DNA from: Hyphomicrobiales bacterium
GTDB taxonomy: Bacteria; Pseudomonadota; Alphaproteobacteria; Rhizobiales; Rhodobiaceae
Assembly: GCA_002869065.1 (NCBI GenBank)
Contig: PKTR01000002.1
Coordinates: forward strand, 1,240,001-1,304,000
Length of the DNA stretch: 64,000 nucleotides
Direction of reading: 5' to 3'
Part shown: in pieces, positions 29,172-38,334 of the stretch
Position numbering within the stretch: the first letter of the stretch is position 1
Layout: the number at the start of each line of letters is the position of its first letter
The notes under the pieces: generated by a model
Told to the model about the DNA's origin: nothing
Databases searched by the model: none
Seen by the model: the letters and a program-made list of their open reading frames with translations, nothing else
Translations under genes and position numbers: made by a program

Positions 29172-30530
29172 ATGGGCGCGACCGGACGGGACGCAAACGC
29201 GTTCGATATCGGTGTTGTGGGAGGTGGACCGGCGGGGTCATTCGCCGCGCTCCTCTTTGCGCGCGCCGGCCGGTCGGTGGTGCTGATCGATAGCGATACG
29301 GCAAAGCCGCGCATCGAGGGTCTGTCACCGCGCGTCGCCGCCCTCTTCGCCCGCCACGGCCTCGACCCGCAGGCGCTCGGTATCGGGCCGCGGGTGACGC
29401 GGCGTTCCTTCTGGAGCGGCACCGCGGAAACCGGTAATGGCGAGCATCTGGTCGAGCGACAGGCCTTCGACCGGGCGCTGCGGTCGGCGGCGTCACAGGC
29501 TGGCGCGCATTTCATTGCCGCACAGGTGAAGACCATCGAGACCGGCAATGAGGGCTGGCGGGTTCTTTGTCTCGACGATGGTGAACAGATTGCGGTCCGC
29601 CGGGCGATCGACGCGCGCGGCCGCCGCGCCCCGATGGCGTCGGAACGGGTGCGCGGGCCGGCGACGCTGACGGTCGGCGGCTGGCTTTCCTCGGACGCGG
29701 CATCGGCTGCGACGACGACGGTGCCGTGCCGCGACGGCTGGTTGTGGCATGCCGATTTCGGCGACGGCCGGGCCTGGCTGCAGGCCTCGTTCGACGGCAA
29801 GGCGGAAGCCGGCGGCGTCGACCTTGCGGCCCGTGTCGAGGCCATGCTCGGCAGCGACGAAGCGCGTGCCGCCTTCGGCCGTCGTCTCTCCTGTCCCGCC
29901 GATCTTCTGGCGCGCAACGCCGACACGGTGCTTGCCGCGCCTGAACTCGATCCCTCGCATATCCGTATCGGCGATGCCGCCGTCGGCCTCGACCCGCTGT
30001 CGGGCCACGGCATGTTCTGGGCGATCTCGTCGGCGCTCGCCGCCGTGCCGGTGATCGCTGCGCTCGACGAAGGCACGCCCGAGGCCATCGATCTTGCCAA
30101 ACGCTTCTACGCCGAACGCATCGCCGACACGTTCTGGCGCCAGGCGCGGGTCGGGCGCGATTTCTACCGGCTCGAGGAGCGCTTCGCCGATGCGCCGTAC
30201 TGGGCGGCTCGGCGGGCGTTCCCCGACGATCTGCCGTCGCACGCGGAGGGCGCGGGGCTCAGCATCGGCCGCGCCGTCATCGTCGAGAACAACCGGCTTT
30301 GCGAGCGCGCGGTGGTGCGCACCGAACAGAACCCGGCCGGGGTCGCCTTCGTCGCCGGCATCCCGATCGTTCCGGTGATCGAGGAGATTGGCCGGCGCGG
30401 CGCGTGCGGCGCGGGGCTCGAAGATTTGCAGAAAACCTGTTTCCCCGAGGCGTCGCGCGATCAGGCGGCGGCTCTTTTCGGTTGGCTCGACAGCCAGGGA
30501 TTGATCGCAAGGAATTCGGATCACTCATGA
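29172..30530 (+). CDS. qhpG: FAD-dependent monooxygenase QhpG
   Basis: A 452-residue flavoprotein with the dinucleotide-binding motif GVVGGGPAGSFAALLFARAG at its N-terminus, the GDAAVGLDPLSGHGM motif that contacts FAD near residue 275, and the overall shape of the tryptophan-halogenase/geranylgeranyl reductase group. QhpG of Paracoccus hydroxylates a tryptophan of the dehydrogenase gamma subunit during formation of cysteine tryptophylquinone. ATG 29172 is chosen because upstream in-frame residues are not conserved-looking; its ribosome site is weak. It precedes qhpA by 16 bases. Confidence 0.85.
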   Translation: MGATGRDANAFDIGVVGGGPAGSFAALLFARAGRSVVLIDSDTAKPRIEGLSPRVAALFARHGLDPQALGIGPRVTRRSFWSGTAETGNGEHLVERQAFDRALRSAASQAGAHFIAAQVKTIETGNEGWRVLCLDDGEQIAVRRAIDARGRRAPMASERVRGPATLTVGGWLSSDAASAATTTVPCRDGWLWHADFGDGRAWLQASFDGKAEAGGVDLAARVEAMLGSDEARAAFGRRLSCPADLLARNADTVLAAPELDPSHIRIGDAAVGLDPLSGHGMFWAISSALAAVPVIAALDEGTPEAIDLAKRFYAERIADTFWRQARVGRDFYRLEERFADAPYWAARRAFPDDLPSHAEGAGLSIGRAVIVENNRLCERAVVRTEQNPAGVAFVAGIPIVPVIEEIGRRGACGAGLEDLQKTCFPEASRDQAAALFGWLDSQGLIARNSDHS

Positions 30531-30546
30531 ACGGAGGGCGTGAGGA

Positions 30547-32139
30547 ATGAAAGAACTGAAGAGTTTGACTGCAGGGGCCGGCCGGCCCGGCTTCGCCCGC
30601 TGGGCGGGGGCGGTGCTCGGCGGCGCCTTGCTGCTGGCCTTGCCGGCGGCACCGGCGAGCGCCGAGGACGGGTTGCTCAACCGGCTGTGCGCGGGCTGCC
30701 ACGAGGCCGATGCCAATGGCGGGCTGTCGCGCATCAAGGGGCAGCGCAAGACGCCGGAAGGCTGGCTGATGACCATCGTGCGCATGCGCCTGTTCCACGG
30801 CCTCGACATCACCGGCGATGAACAGCGCCAGCTGGTGCGGGAATTGTCGGAGACCAATGGTCTGGCGCCGTCGGAAACGGCGGATTTCCGCTATATCCTC
30901 GAACGCAATCCCTCGACGGTCGAAGCGCTCGACCAGCAGATGGGCGAGATGTGCGCGCGCTGTCACTCCGGTGCGCGCGTCGCCCTGCAGCGGCGCACGG
31001 CGGAAGAATGGTCGCTGCATGTCGACTTCCATGTCGGGCAGTGGCCGACCATCGAATATCAGGCGCTCGGCCGCGACCGCGAATGGTTCAAGATCGCCAA
31101 GACCGAAGTCGCGCCGAAACTCGCCGAAGCCTATCCGTTCGAAACGGATGCCTGGACGGCCTGGAAGATGGCGCCGCGGGCCGATGTGCGCGGCGACTGG
31201 GTGTTCACCACGCGCCTGCCGGGTGTCGGGGAAACCTATGGCCGCATGACGGTGTCGGGCGATGCCGAGCCCTATACGGTGATCGGTTCGGTCGTCGGGG
31301 CAAACGGCAACTGGACGCCGATGCAGGGCAAGGTGTCGGTCTACACGGGCTATGAATGGCGCGCGGCCGTCACCATCGCCGGCGAGAAGTTCTCGCAGGT
31401 GTTGATGCTCGGCGACAAGGGCGGCAGCCTCACGGGCCGGCAATTCCTGACCGATGAGGATCCGCTCGGCGGCAGCTTCCAGGCGGCCAAGGTTGGCGCC
31501 GGTTCGCGCGTGCTTGGTATCGTGCCGTCGGCGGTGCGCTCGGGCGGCACGGCGACCGTACAGGTGGTCGGCGCCGATCTCGCCAATCCGACGGTGACGG
31601 GTCCGGTGCAGCCGGCCGGTATCGGCTTCAACAATTTCGGCTTCGCGCTCAATCTGCAGTCGGCGCCGGGCGCGAACGCCAAGGTGGCGGTCTCGGGCGC
31701 GGGCTGGACGACGGACCTCGCGGTCTATGGCAAGGCCGACGTGATCAAGGTCGAGCCGGGCTACACGATCGCGCGCGTCGGCGGTGGCGGCGGACGTACC
31801 CCGCCGGTCAAGGCGATGTTCATGGCGGTTGGCTACTGGGCCGGGCCGGATGGACAGCCGGGCACGCCGGACGACATCCGCATCGGCGAAGTGCCGGCGA
31901 ACTGGGCGGTCGAACCGTTCGACGCGACGGCGGAAGAGCTCAAGGACGTGAAGTATGCCGGCACCATGGACGCGGTCTCGGGCATCTTCACGCCGGGTCC
32001 CGCCGGTCCCAATCCCGAGCGGCCGTTCTCGACCAACAATGCGGGCAATCTGAAGATCGTGGCCGACAGTGGCGGCATGCGTGGCGAGGGACAACTCATC
32101 GTCACCGTGCAGCGCTGGAACGATCCGCCGATCCGCTAG
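30547..32139 (+). CDS. qhpA: Quinohemoprotein amine dehydrogenase alpha subunit (diheme) QhpA
   Basis: A 530-residue periplasmic subunit. A Sec signal peptide ends near ASAE (39-40). Two CxxCH c-type heme sites follow, CAGCH at 48-52 and CARCH at 136-140, forming the diheme domain; the rest is beta-rich with Ig-like domains. It passes electrons from the quinone cofactor of the gamma subunit to a cytochrome or azurin-type acceptor during oxidation of primary amines to aldehydes. TGAGGA immediately precedes ATG 30547. Confidence 0.93.
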   Translation: MKELKSLTAGAGRPGFARWAGAVLGGALLLALPAAPASAEDGLLNRLCAGCHEADANGGLSRIKGQRKTPEGWLMTIVRMRLFHGLDITGDEQRQLVRELSETNGLAPSETADFRYILERNPSTVEALDQQMGEMCARCHSGARVALQRRTAEEWSLHVDFHVGQWPTIEYQALGRDREWFKIAKTEVAPKLAEAYPFETDAWTAWKMAPRADVRGDWVFTTRLPGVGETYGRMTVSGDAEPYTVIGSVVGANGNWTPMQGKVSVYTGYEWRAAVTIAGEKFSQVLMLGDKGGSLTGRQFLTDEDPLGGSFQAAKVGAGSRVLGIVPSAVRSGGTATVQVVGADLANPTVTGPVQPAGIGFNNFGFALNLQSAPGANAKVAVSGAGWTTDLAVYGKADVIKVEPGYTIARVGGGGGRTPPVKAMFMAVGYWAGPDGQPGTPDDIRIGEVPANWAVEPFDATAEELKDVKYAGTMDAVSGIFTPGPAGPNPERPFSTNNAGNLKIVADSGGMRGEGQLIVTVQRWNDPPIR

Positions 32140-32152
32140 GGAGAATGCATCC

Positions 32153-33589
32153 ATGGGCATGCTTGTCTTTCAACCCCAGAACGCGCATCGCGTGAATGTG
32201 GACGGCCGTGACCTGCTGTTCCACGTTCCCACGACGTCGCTGTTCGAGATCGACGCCCTCGACGGACAGGTCCTCGACCTGCTTGCCGAGCGCGGATCGG
32301 TCAGCCAGGGAGATGTGCGCGACCGCTTTGCCGACCGCGCCGATCCCGGCACGGTCGCGGAACGGCTGCGTTCGTTCCTCGACCTCGACATCGTCACCGA
32401 CGGACGGCCGCCAAGCGCGGAACGCCCGCCGGTGACCATCGAGAACTTCCCGCTGACGACCATCGTTCTCAACGTCAACACGGGCTGCAATCTGTCCTGC
32501 ACCTATTGTTACAAGGAGGATCTCGACACGCCGAGCGCCGGCAGGCGGATGGCGTTCGAGACGGCGAAGAAGTCGATCGAGCTGCTGCTCAAGGAGAGCC
32601 CGGACCGGGACCGCTACAACGTCGTGTTCTTCGGCGGCGAACCGCTGTCCAATCTCGGGCTGATCCGCGAGGTCGTCGCCTTTGCCGAGGAGCGCTTCGG
32701 TGATCTCGGCAAGAAGGTCGACTTCACGCTGACCACCAACGCCACGCTGCTGACGCCGGAGATCGTCGACTGGCTCGACGCGCACCGCTTCGGGCTGACC
32801 ATCTCGATGGACGGGCCGAAGGCGCTGCACGACAAGAACCGTAAGACGGTCGGCGGCAAGGGCACCTATGACGTGGTGGCGGCGAAGGCGCGGATGCTGC
32901 TGGAGCGCTACAGCTCACGCCCGGTCGGGGCGCGGGTGACGCTGACCCACGGGGTCACCGACGTGATCGCGATCTGGGATCACCTGAAGAACGGGCTCGG
33001 CTTCGCCGAGGTCGGCTTCTCGCCGGTGACGTCGGGCCCGATGTCGGCCTTCAACCTGACGGGCGACGAGCTGAGCGATGTGTTCGAGCGCATGAAGGCG
33101 CTTGGGCGGATCTATCGCGATGCCGCGCTCGAAGGGCGCAATATCGGCTTTTCCAACATGCACCAGCTGATGACCGACCTCTATGAGGGCCGGTCGAAGG
33201 CGCTGCCCTGCGGCGCCGGGCTTGGCATGCTGGCGGTCGATCACGCGGGCGAACTCAACCTCTGCCACCGTTTCACCGGCTCCGACATGGAGACCTACGG
33301 CTCGGTGGACGAGGGGATCGCCAAGGCGCGGCTGTCGCGGTTCCTGGAGGATCGGGCGGAGCGCGGCGACAAGGGCTGCGAGACGTGCCGCATCCGCAAT
33401 CTGTGCGCGGGGGGCTGCTATCACGAGTCCTACGCTCACTTCTCGGACCCGACCAAGCCGACCTACCACTATTGCGACCTGATGCGCGACTGGATCGATT
33501 TCGGCATCGAGGTCTACGGCGATCTGATTGCCGGCAATCCGGCTTTCTTTACCGACACCATCATGCCGCGGAGGGCTTTTGGCAAATGA
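32153..33589 (+). CDS. qhpD: Radical SAM thioether-crosslinking enzyme QhpD
   Basis: A 478-residue SPASM-type radical SAM protein. The iron-sulfur triad CNLSCTYC is at 112-119, and two auxiliary-cluster Cys groups follow (CGAGLGML...ELNLCHRF and [18 protein letters not shown]). Family members introduce Cys-to-Asp/Glu thioether bonds; QhpD makes three of them in the gamma-subunit precursor before export. The N-terminal 90 residues resemble a peptide-recognition domain. Its stop overlaps the qhpC start (ATGA), coupling enzyme and substrate synthesis. Confidence 0.93.
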   Translation: MGMLVFQPQNAHRVNVDGRDLLFHVPTTSLFEIDALDGQVLDLLAERGSVSQGDVRDRFADRADPGTVAERLRSFLDLDIVTDGRPPSAERPPVTIENFPLTTIVLNVNTGCNLSCTYCYKEDLDTPSAGRRMAFETAKKSIELLLKESPDRDRYNVVFFGGEPLSNLGLIREVVAFAEERFGDLGKKVDFTLTTNATLLTPEIVDWLDAHRFGLTISMDGPKALHDKNRKTVGGKGTYDVVAAKARMLLERYSSRPVGARVTLTHGVTDVIAIWDHLKNGLGFAEVGFSPVTSGPMSAFNLTGDELSDVFERMKALGRIYRDAALEGRNIGFSNMHQLMTDLYEGRSKALPCGAGLGMLAVDHAGELNLCHRFTGSDMETYGSVDEGIAKARLSRFLEDRAERGDKGCETCRIRNLCAGGCYHESYAHFSDPTKPTYHYCDLMRDWIDFGIEVYGDLIAGNPAFFTDTIMPRRAFGK

Positions 33590-33918
33590 AACACCTGAAG
33601 GCACTGAACCAGAAAGCCGACCGCGTCAAAAAGGCGGTCGAAGAAGAGAAGATGGACGAAGTGCGCGCGATGCAGACCATCGTCGCGGGCTGCGCCTCGA
33701 CGCTCGATCCGGGCTGGGAGGTCGATCCGTTCGGCGGTGTGGCCGCGCTCTGCCAGCCGATGGAGGCCGATCTGTATGGCTGTTCCGATCCGTGCTGGTG
33801 GCCGGCGCAGGTGCCCGACACCATCAACTCCTATCCGGACTGGAACGCCAAGGCCGACAACGCCGCCAAGGACTGGCGCGCGCTCGGCACGGTGTTCCCG
33901 GACGACAGCGACGTTTGA
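33586..33918 (+). CDS. qhpC: Quinohemoprotein amine dehydrogenase gamma subunit (CTQ-bearing) QhpC
   Basis: A 110-residue precursor of the catalytic subunit. All crosslink residues of the known enzymes are present with one constant offset of 29: C36-E45, C56-D62 and C70-D78 for the three thioethers, and C66 with W72 for cysteine tryptophylquinone (motif [13 protein letters not shown]). The first 28 or so residues ([14 protein letters not shown]...) form the lysine- and glutamate-rich leader removed by QhpE; it is not a Sec signal, consistent with export by QhpF after crosslinking. Confidence 0.96.
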   Translation: MKHLKALNQKADRVKKAVEEEKMDEVRAMQTIVAGCASTLDPGWEVDPFGGVAALCQPMEADLYGCSDPCWWPAQVPDTINSYPDWNAKADNAAKDWRALGTVFPDDSDV

Positions 33919-33935
33919 GCGGCAAGGAGATATCC

Positions 33936-35027
33936 ATGAAACTTGTGAAAACCCTGTTCCTTGCCGCCTCCACGCTCGCCGTGGCGGTGCTGCCGGCGGC
34001 GGCCAAGGACTACCTCGTCACCATCACCAAGCCGGGCAATCTCTATGTCATCGACGCAGCCGACCGCTCGGTGACCAAGGAGTGCAAGCTCGACTTCAAC
34101 GTCATCCCGGCGATCATCGCGATGTCGCCGGACAACAGCATCGCCTACATCCTCGGCGATCGCTGGGGCGGCGTGTTCGGCGTCAACATCGACAGTTGCG
34201 AGACGGTGTTCTCGGCCAACCAGTCGTATGACGACGTGCGCTCGCGGGTGATCGGTTCGCTCGCCGTCTCCAAGGACGGCAAGGAGATCTACACGATCCG
34301 CAACCGGACCCGCATTCTGGTCGACCGCTATGAGGTGCTCGATCCGGAACTGGTGGTCTACGATTCCTCGGCCGGACTCGACGCCAAGCCGATCCGGACT
34401 TTCCCGGCGCCGCGCCGCATGACGATCATGGCGACCGACCGCAAGGGCAAGCTCTATGTCGGCGGTCACGAGCTCTACGAGATCGATCCGGCAACCGGCG
34501 CGACCTCGGTGAAGATCGCCAATGCGTCGTGGGATCGGCCGACCTATTCGCCGCCGGATGTGCTCGCCTTCTGGCCGGTCGGCACGCAGAACGACGAGTT
34601 CCTGCTGCTGTATTCCGCGGCGAAGTTCGCCAACGACAAGCGTGAGGAAATCGCCGACTTCGTGTGGGGCTACGAGAGCGTCAACCTGACCACCGGGGAA
34701 TCGCAGATCGCCGACTTCGCGAGCTTCGAGGTGATCATGTTCTCGGCGGTGCGCAATCCGAAGGCGCCGAACGAGCTCTATGGCGTCTATACCCAGCTCT
34801 CCAAGCACGATCTCGAGAAGAACGAGTTGGTGAAGCGGGTCGACCTGCCGCACACCTACTACTGCGTCAACATCTCGTCCGACGGCAAGGAGATCTACGT
34901 CGGCGGCACCAATGACGACATCGGCGTCTACGACGCGTCGACGCTGGAGCGGATCGGCGAAGTGCGCCTGCCGTCGGGCGGCGACATGGCGGCCGGCACG
35001 ATGCATGTGATCTCGCGCGGCGGGTAG
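33936..35027 (+). CDS. qhpB: Quinohemoprotein amine dehydrogenase beta subunit QhpB
   Basis: A 363-residue beta-propeller subunit with a Sec signal peptide (MKLVKTLFLAASTLAVAVLPAAA). Repeats such as KDYLVTITKPGNLYVIDAADRSV, SPDNSIAYILGDR and SSDGKEIYVGGTNDDIGVYDASTLE are blades of a seven-bladed propeller like that of methylamine dehydrogenase. It forms the periplasmic scaffold with QhpA and QhpC. AAGGAGA precedes ATG 33936. A strong terminator follows 20 bases after the stop. Confidence 0.94.
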   Translation: MKLVKTLFLAASTLAVAVLPAAAKDYLVTITKPGNLYVIDAADRSVTKECKLDFNVIPAIIAMSPDNSIAYILGDRWGGVFGVNIDSCETVFSANQSYDDVRSRVIGSLAVSKDGKEIYTIRNRTRILVDRYEVLDPELVVYDSSAGLDAKPIRTFPAPRRMTIMATDRKGKLYVGGHELYEIDPATGATSVKIANASWDRPTYSPPDVLAFWPVGTQNDEFLLLYSAAKFANDKREEIADFVWGYESVNLTTGESQIADFASFEVIMFSAVRNPKAPNELYGVYTQLSKHDLEKNELVKRVDLPHTYYCVNISSDGKEIYVGGTNDDIGVYDASTLERIGEVRLPSGGDMAAGTMHVISRGG

Positions 35028-35047
35028 AATCGCTGTGAGACGACAAG

Positions 35048-35081
35048 GGGCGGTGCCGCGACATGCGGTGCCGCCCTTTTT
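35048..35081 (+). terminator. Rho-independent terminator between qhpB and qhpF
   Basis: GGGCGGTGCCGC pairs with GCGGTGCCGCCC (two G-U pairs) around a GACAT loop, followed by TTTTT. It separates the structural genes from the maturation genes qhpF and qhpE, so the latter are either expressed by partial read-through at lower level or from their own promoter. Confidence 0.9.
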
Positions 35082-35105
35082 CGCGCCTGAAACGGCGCTG
35101 ATACC

Positions 35106-36890
35106 ATGCCGTTTTCCGTTTTTCCCCGCGTGCTTTATCCTCCGTACATGACTGCATCGGCTTCCCCTTCCGGCCAATCGACGGCCTCGCCCGGTTCCGG
35201 TTTCCTCGGAACGGTGCTTGCCGTGCTGTTCGGGTGGCCGGCGGCCACCTGGCTGACACCGCTGATGCGGCCCTATCTCGGCGCGCTCGGTTTTCTCTTC
35301 GCGCTGGCCGTTGTCTCGGCGCTTGCCGCGCTGGTGCCGCCCTATCTCACCAAGCTCGTCATTGACGAGGGGCTGATGGCGCGCGACGCCGAAAAGCTCA
35401 TCCAGTGGTCGGCGGCGTTCTTCGTTTTCGGTCTTGCGGCGATGGGGCTCGGTGCCGCCAACAGCATTCTGCACATGCGGTTCTCGGTGCGCATGCTGGC
35501 CGATATCCGCAGCGCCGTGCTCGACAATATCCTCGCCCAATCGCCGCGCTGGCATGCCGGGCGGCGGATCGGCGAGACGCTCAGCCGGTTCGATGCCGAT
35601 GCCGGCGAGGTGCAGCAATTCGCCTTCAATGCGCTCTTGAGCGGCACCGGCAATGTGCTGCGGCTGATTGGCGGGGCGGCGATGCTGTTCGTGCTCGAAT
35701 GGCGGCTGGCGGTGATTGCGCTTCTACTCGCACCGCTCGAATTCCTGTTCTTTTCCTGGGCACGTCCGAAGACGCAGGAGCGCGCCCGCGAGGTGCGCGC
35801 CGCGCGCGGTACGCTGGCGAGCCGGGTTGCCGAAACCGTCGCCGGTCTGCCGGTGCTGCAGGCGTTTCGCGGCGAGGATCAGGCGCGCGCGGCCTTTCAT
35901 GGCGAGCAGGGACGGCTGATCGACGCGCTGCAGCGTTCGCAGGTTTGGGGCGAGGCGACGCGGGCCGTGCCGACCGTGCTGACCGCGTTGGTGCGGGCGG
36001 CTGTTTTCATTCTCGGCGGGCTTTGGGTGATCGCCGGCGATTGGCCGCTCGGCTCGCTGATCGCCTTTTCCGCCTATCTCGGTTTCCTCATTGGGCCGAT
36101 GCAGGCGTTGATCGGGCTGTGGCACGCGCAGGCGCGGATGACCGCGAGCCTTGAGCGGCTGATGGCGCTGGCGATCGCGCCGGCCGACATCGTCGACCCG
36201 GCTCTGCCCGTGCCGCTGCCGGACGGACCGGGCGAGCTTCGTCTCGAAGTGGTCTCGGCAATGGTGCCGGGGCGCGAGCGGCCGCTGTTCCACGATCTCG
36301 ACGTCACGTTCCCGGCCGGCGCGCGCATTCATCTGACCGGGCGCTCCGGTGTTGGCAAGTCGACGTTGATCGCGCTTTTTCAGCGCCATCTCGATCCGAG
36401 CGAAGGACGGGTGACGCTCGACGGCGCCGATCTTCGAACGCTCGCTCTTGCCGAGTTGCGGTCGGCGATCGCGGTCGTGCCGCAGGCCGGTTTTGTTTTT
36501 CACGGAACGGTTGCGGAAAATCTGCGCATCGGTTCGCCGGACGCTTCCGACGATGCCCTGTGGGAAGCTTTGCGGGCGGTCGAACTCGCTGACGCAGTCG
36601 AATCCCGGGGAGGGCTTTTGGCGCCGATCGGCGAGCGCGGTCTCGACCTTTCCGGCGGCCAGCGGCAGAGGCTTTCGCTGGCGCGGGCGTGGTTGCGGCC
36701 GTTTCGGGTCCTCGTTCTCGACGAGAGCCTGTCGGAGGTCGATACCACCACGGCTGCACGCATAGTTGCGAATTTCGACGTGCGCTTCGTAGACAGAACC
36801 CGGATCATCGTGACTCATGGCCCGGTCGACGGCTACGGGGGCTTTGACCGAATCGTCGATCTGGATGTTCTTGCCGGGGTTACGAACTGA
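35106..36890 (+). CDS. qhpF: ABC exporter QhpF (gamma-subunit translocation)
   Basis: A fused ABC exporter, 594 residues from ATG 35106; ATG 35148 (580 residues) is an equal candidate and neither has a good ribosome site. The N-terminal membrane domain has about six helices. The ATPase domain carries Walker A GRSGVGKST, signature LSGGQRQRLSLARAWL, Walker B VLVLDES and IIVTHGP. QhpF is needed to move the crosslinked gamma subunit across the inner membrane. Its stop overlaps qhpE (TGATG). Confidence 0.9.
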   Translation: MPFSVFPRVLYPPYMTASASPSGQSTASPGSGFLGTVLAVLFGWPAATWLTPLMRPYLGALGFLFALAVVSALAALVPPYLTKLVIDEGLMARDAEKLIQWSAAFFVFGLAAMGLGAANSILHMRFSVRMLADIRSAVLDNILAQSPRWHAGRRIGETLSRFDADAGEVQQFAFNALLSGTGNVLRLIGGAAMLFVLEWRLAVIALLLAPLEFLFFSWARPKTQERAREVRAARGTLASRVAETVAGLPVLQAFRGEDQARAAFHGEQGRLIDALQRSQVWGEATRAVPTVLTALVRAAVFILGGLWVIAGDWPLGSLIAFSAYLGFLIGPMQALIGLWHAQARMTASLERLMALAIAPADIVDPALPVPLPDGPGELRLEVVSAMVPGRERPLFHDLDVTFPAGARIHLTGRSGVGKSTLIALFQRHLDPSEGRVTLDGADLRTLALAELRSAIAVVPQAGFVFHGTVAENLRIGSPDASDDALWEALRAVELADAVESRGGLLAPIGERGLDLSGGQRQRLSLARAWLRPFRVLVLDESLSEVDTTTAARIVANFDVRFVDRTRIIVTHGPVDGYGGFDRIVDLDVLAGVTN

Positions 36891-37534
36891 TGACTGCTAC
36901 GGTCACCGTCGGGCTTATCGACGGGGCGATGGAGGAAGACTCTCCCGCCCTTATTGGACAGCACTGGATTATCGAGGAAACGCGCGAGGGCCACGGGCCG
37001 GCGCACGCCGAGGCGCTGGCGCAGACGATCCGCTACCACGCCTCGTCGGTGCGCTTCATCAACGCGGTGGTGTTCGGTGGCGGGCTGACCTGCAAGCGCG
37101 CCGACGTGATCGCGGCGATCGACAAGCTGCTCGAGGACCCGCCGCGCATCATCCATTGCAGCTTCGGGCTGGCGGAAAGCGACGACGAACTCGCGGCTGC
37201 CTTCGCCCGCGCGGTGAAGGCCTGCGACGCGGTCGTCGCCTCGGTTCCGGCGCGCGGGGAAAAGACTTTCCCAGCGGCCTATCCTGGCGTCATCGCGGTG
37301 CAGGGCGATGCGCGCTGCGGACCGCGCGAACTCTCCTATCTGGCGACCGACCGGGCCGGTTTCGGCGCCCATGTGGTTGCCGTCGGCAACGAAATCGTGC
37401 GCGGATCGAGCGCCGCCGCCGCCCATGTCACTGGCAAGATCGCGGCGATGCTGGCCGCTGGCGCCGACATTCGCGACACGCTCGACACGCTACGCCTGAC
37501 GGCGGCCTATGTCGGTCCGGAACGGCGGAGCTGA
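36890..37534 (+). CDS. qhpE: Subtilisin-like leader peptidase QhpE
   Basis: A minimal S8 serine protease of 214 residues, which removes the leader of QhpC after crosslinking. Asp D11 (VGLIDG), His H35 (GHGPAHAEALAQ) and Ser S175 (RGSSAAAAHVTG) are recognisable. The usual AAGN oxyanion motif is not obvious; the matching stretch reads ASVPARG. There is no signal peptide, in line with a cytoplasmic maturation step. It overlaps qhpF by one base. Confidence 0.9.
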   Translation: MTATVTVGLIDGAMEEDSPALIGQHWIIEETREGHGPAHAEALAQTIRYHASSVRFINAVVFGGGLTCKRADVIAAIDKLLEDPPRIIHCSFGLAESDDELAAAFARAVKACDAVVASVPARGEKTFPAAYPGVIAVQGDARCGPRELSYLATDRAGFGAHVVAVGNEIVRGSSAAAAHVTGKIAAMLAAGADIRDTLDTLRLTAAYVGPERRS

Positions 37535-37635
37535 CGTCCTTTTTATCTGTTGACGCTTCCCCTTCGCCGCGGCTTGACCTAACAAGTTGGCAGGGGCGGA
37601 TCGTGCGGTAGATGCCGCAAGACCGGGAGAGCGCG

Positions 37636-38334
37636 ATGGGCAAAAGTTCGTATCCTCAAGGGTCGGACGGTGTCGGCGCAGGCGGCGGCCTATGGTCGTT
37701 CGCGGCGCGCGCAACGGCCATGCTCATCGTTTTTCTCGCCCGTCTGGTCACCGGCGTTCAGGCCAACTGGATTGGCACGCGGCCGGATCCCTGCCGGCGG
37801 GTCTATTTCGCCAATCACACCAGTCATGGCGACTTCGTGCTGATCTGGACGGTGCTGCCGCCGGCTCTGCGCGATCGTACGCGGCCGGTCTCCGGCGCCG
37901 ATTACTGGCAGACCTCGGCGCTGCGCCGCTTCATCGGTACGGACGTGTTTCGCGCTGTGCTCATCGAGCGCAACCGTGGCGCGGTGCGCGGCGATCCGAT
38001 CGGCCAGATGGCGGCGACGCTCGATGCCGGCGACTCTCTGATCCTGTTTCCTGAAGGCACCCGCAACATGAGCGACGAACCGCTGCTGCCGTTCAAGTCG
38101 GGGCTGTTCCGGCTCGCCACCGCCCGCCCCGAGATCGAGATGGTGCCGGTGTGGATCGACAATATCTCGCGGGTGATGCCGAAGGGTGAGTTGCTGCCGA
38201 TCCCGATCCTGTGCGGGGTGACCTTCGGCACGCCGTTGACGTTGTCGCCGGATGAGGAAAAGAGCGAATTCCTCGACCGGGCACGCGACGCGCTGCTCGC
38301 GCTTGCGCCGCATTACGGGGAGGACAACGTATGA
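37636..38334 (+). CDS. 1-acyl-sn-glycerol-3-phosphate acyltransferase (PlsC-like)
   Basis: A 232-residue membrane-associated acyltransferase with a hydrophobic N-terminal helix, the catalytic HX4D motif in FANHTSHGDF and the phosphate-binding FPEGTR. It would acylate lysophosphatidate to phosphatidate. GGGAGAG at 37625-37631 supports ATG 37636 over ATG 37612. Its stop overlaps the CdsA-like gene (ATGA), and the two enzymes catalyse successive steps, so they act as one phospholipid module unrelated to the preceding amine genes. Confidence 0.87.
   Translation: MGKSSYPQGSDGVGAGGGLWSFAARATAMLIVFLARLVTGVQANWIGTRPDPCRRVYFANHTSHGDFVLIWTVLPPALRDRTRPVSGADYWQTSALRRFIGTDVFRAVLIERNRGAVRGDPIGQMAATLDAGDSLILFPEGTRNMSDEPLLPFKSGLFRLATARPEIEMVPVWIDNISRVMPKGELLPIPILCGVTFGTPLTLSPDEEKSEFLDRARDALLALAPHYGEDNV

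Noticed and set aside
30277-32160. A 627-codon open frame antisense to qhpA
   Set aside because: The sense strand has the diheme subunit with both CxxCH sites; the antisense product is Arg/His-rich without domains.
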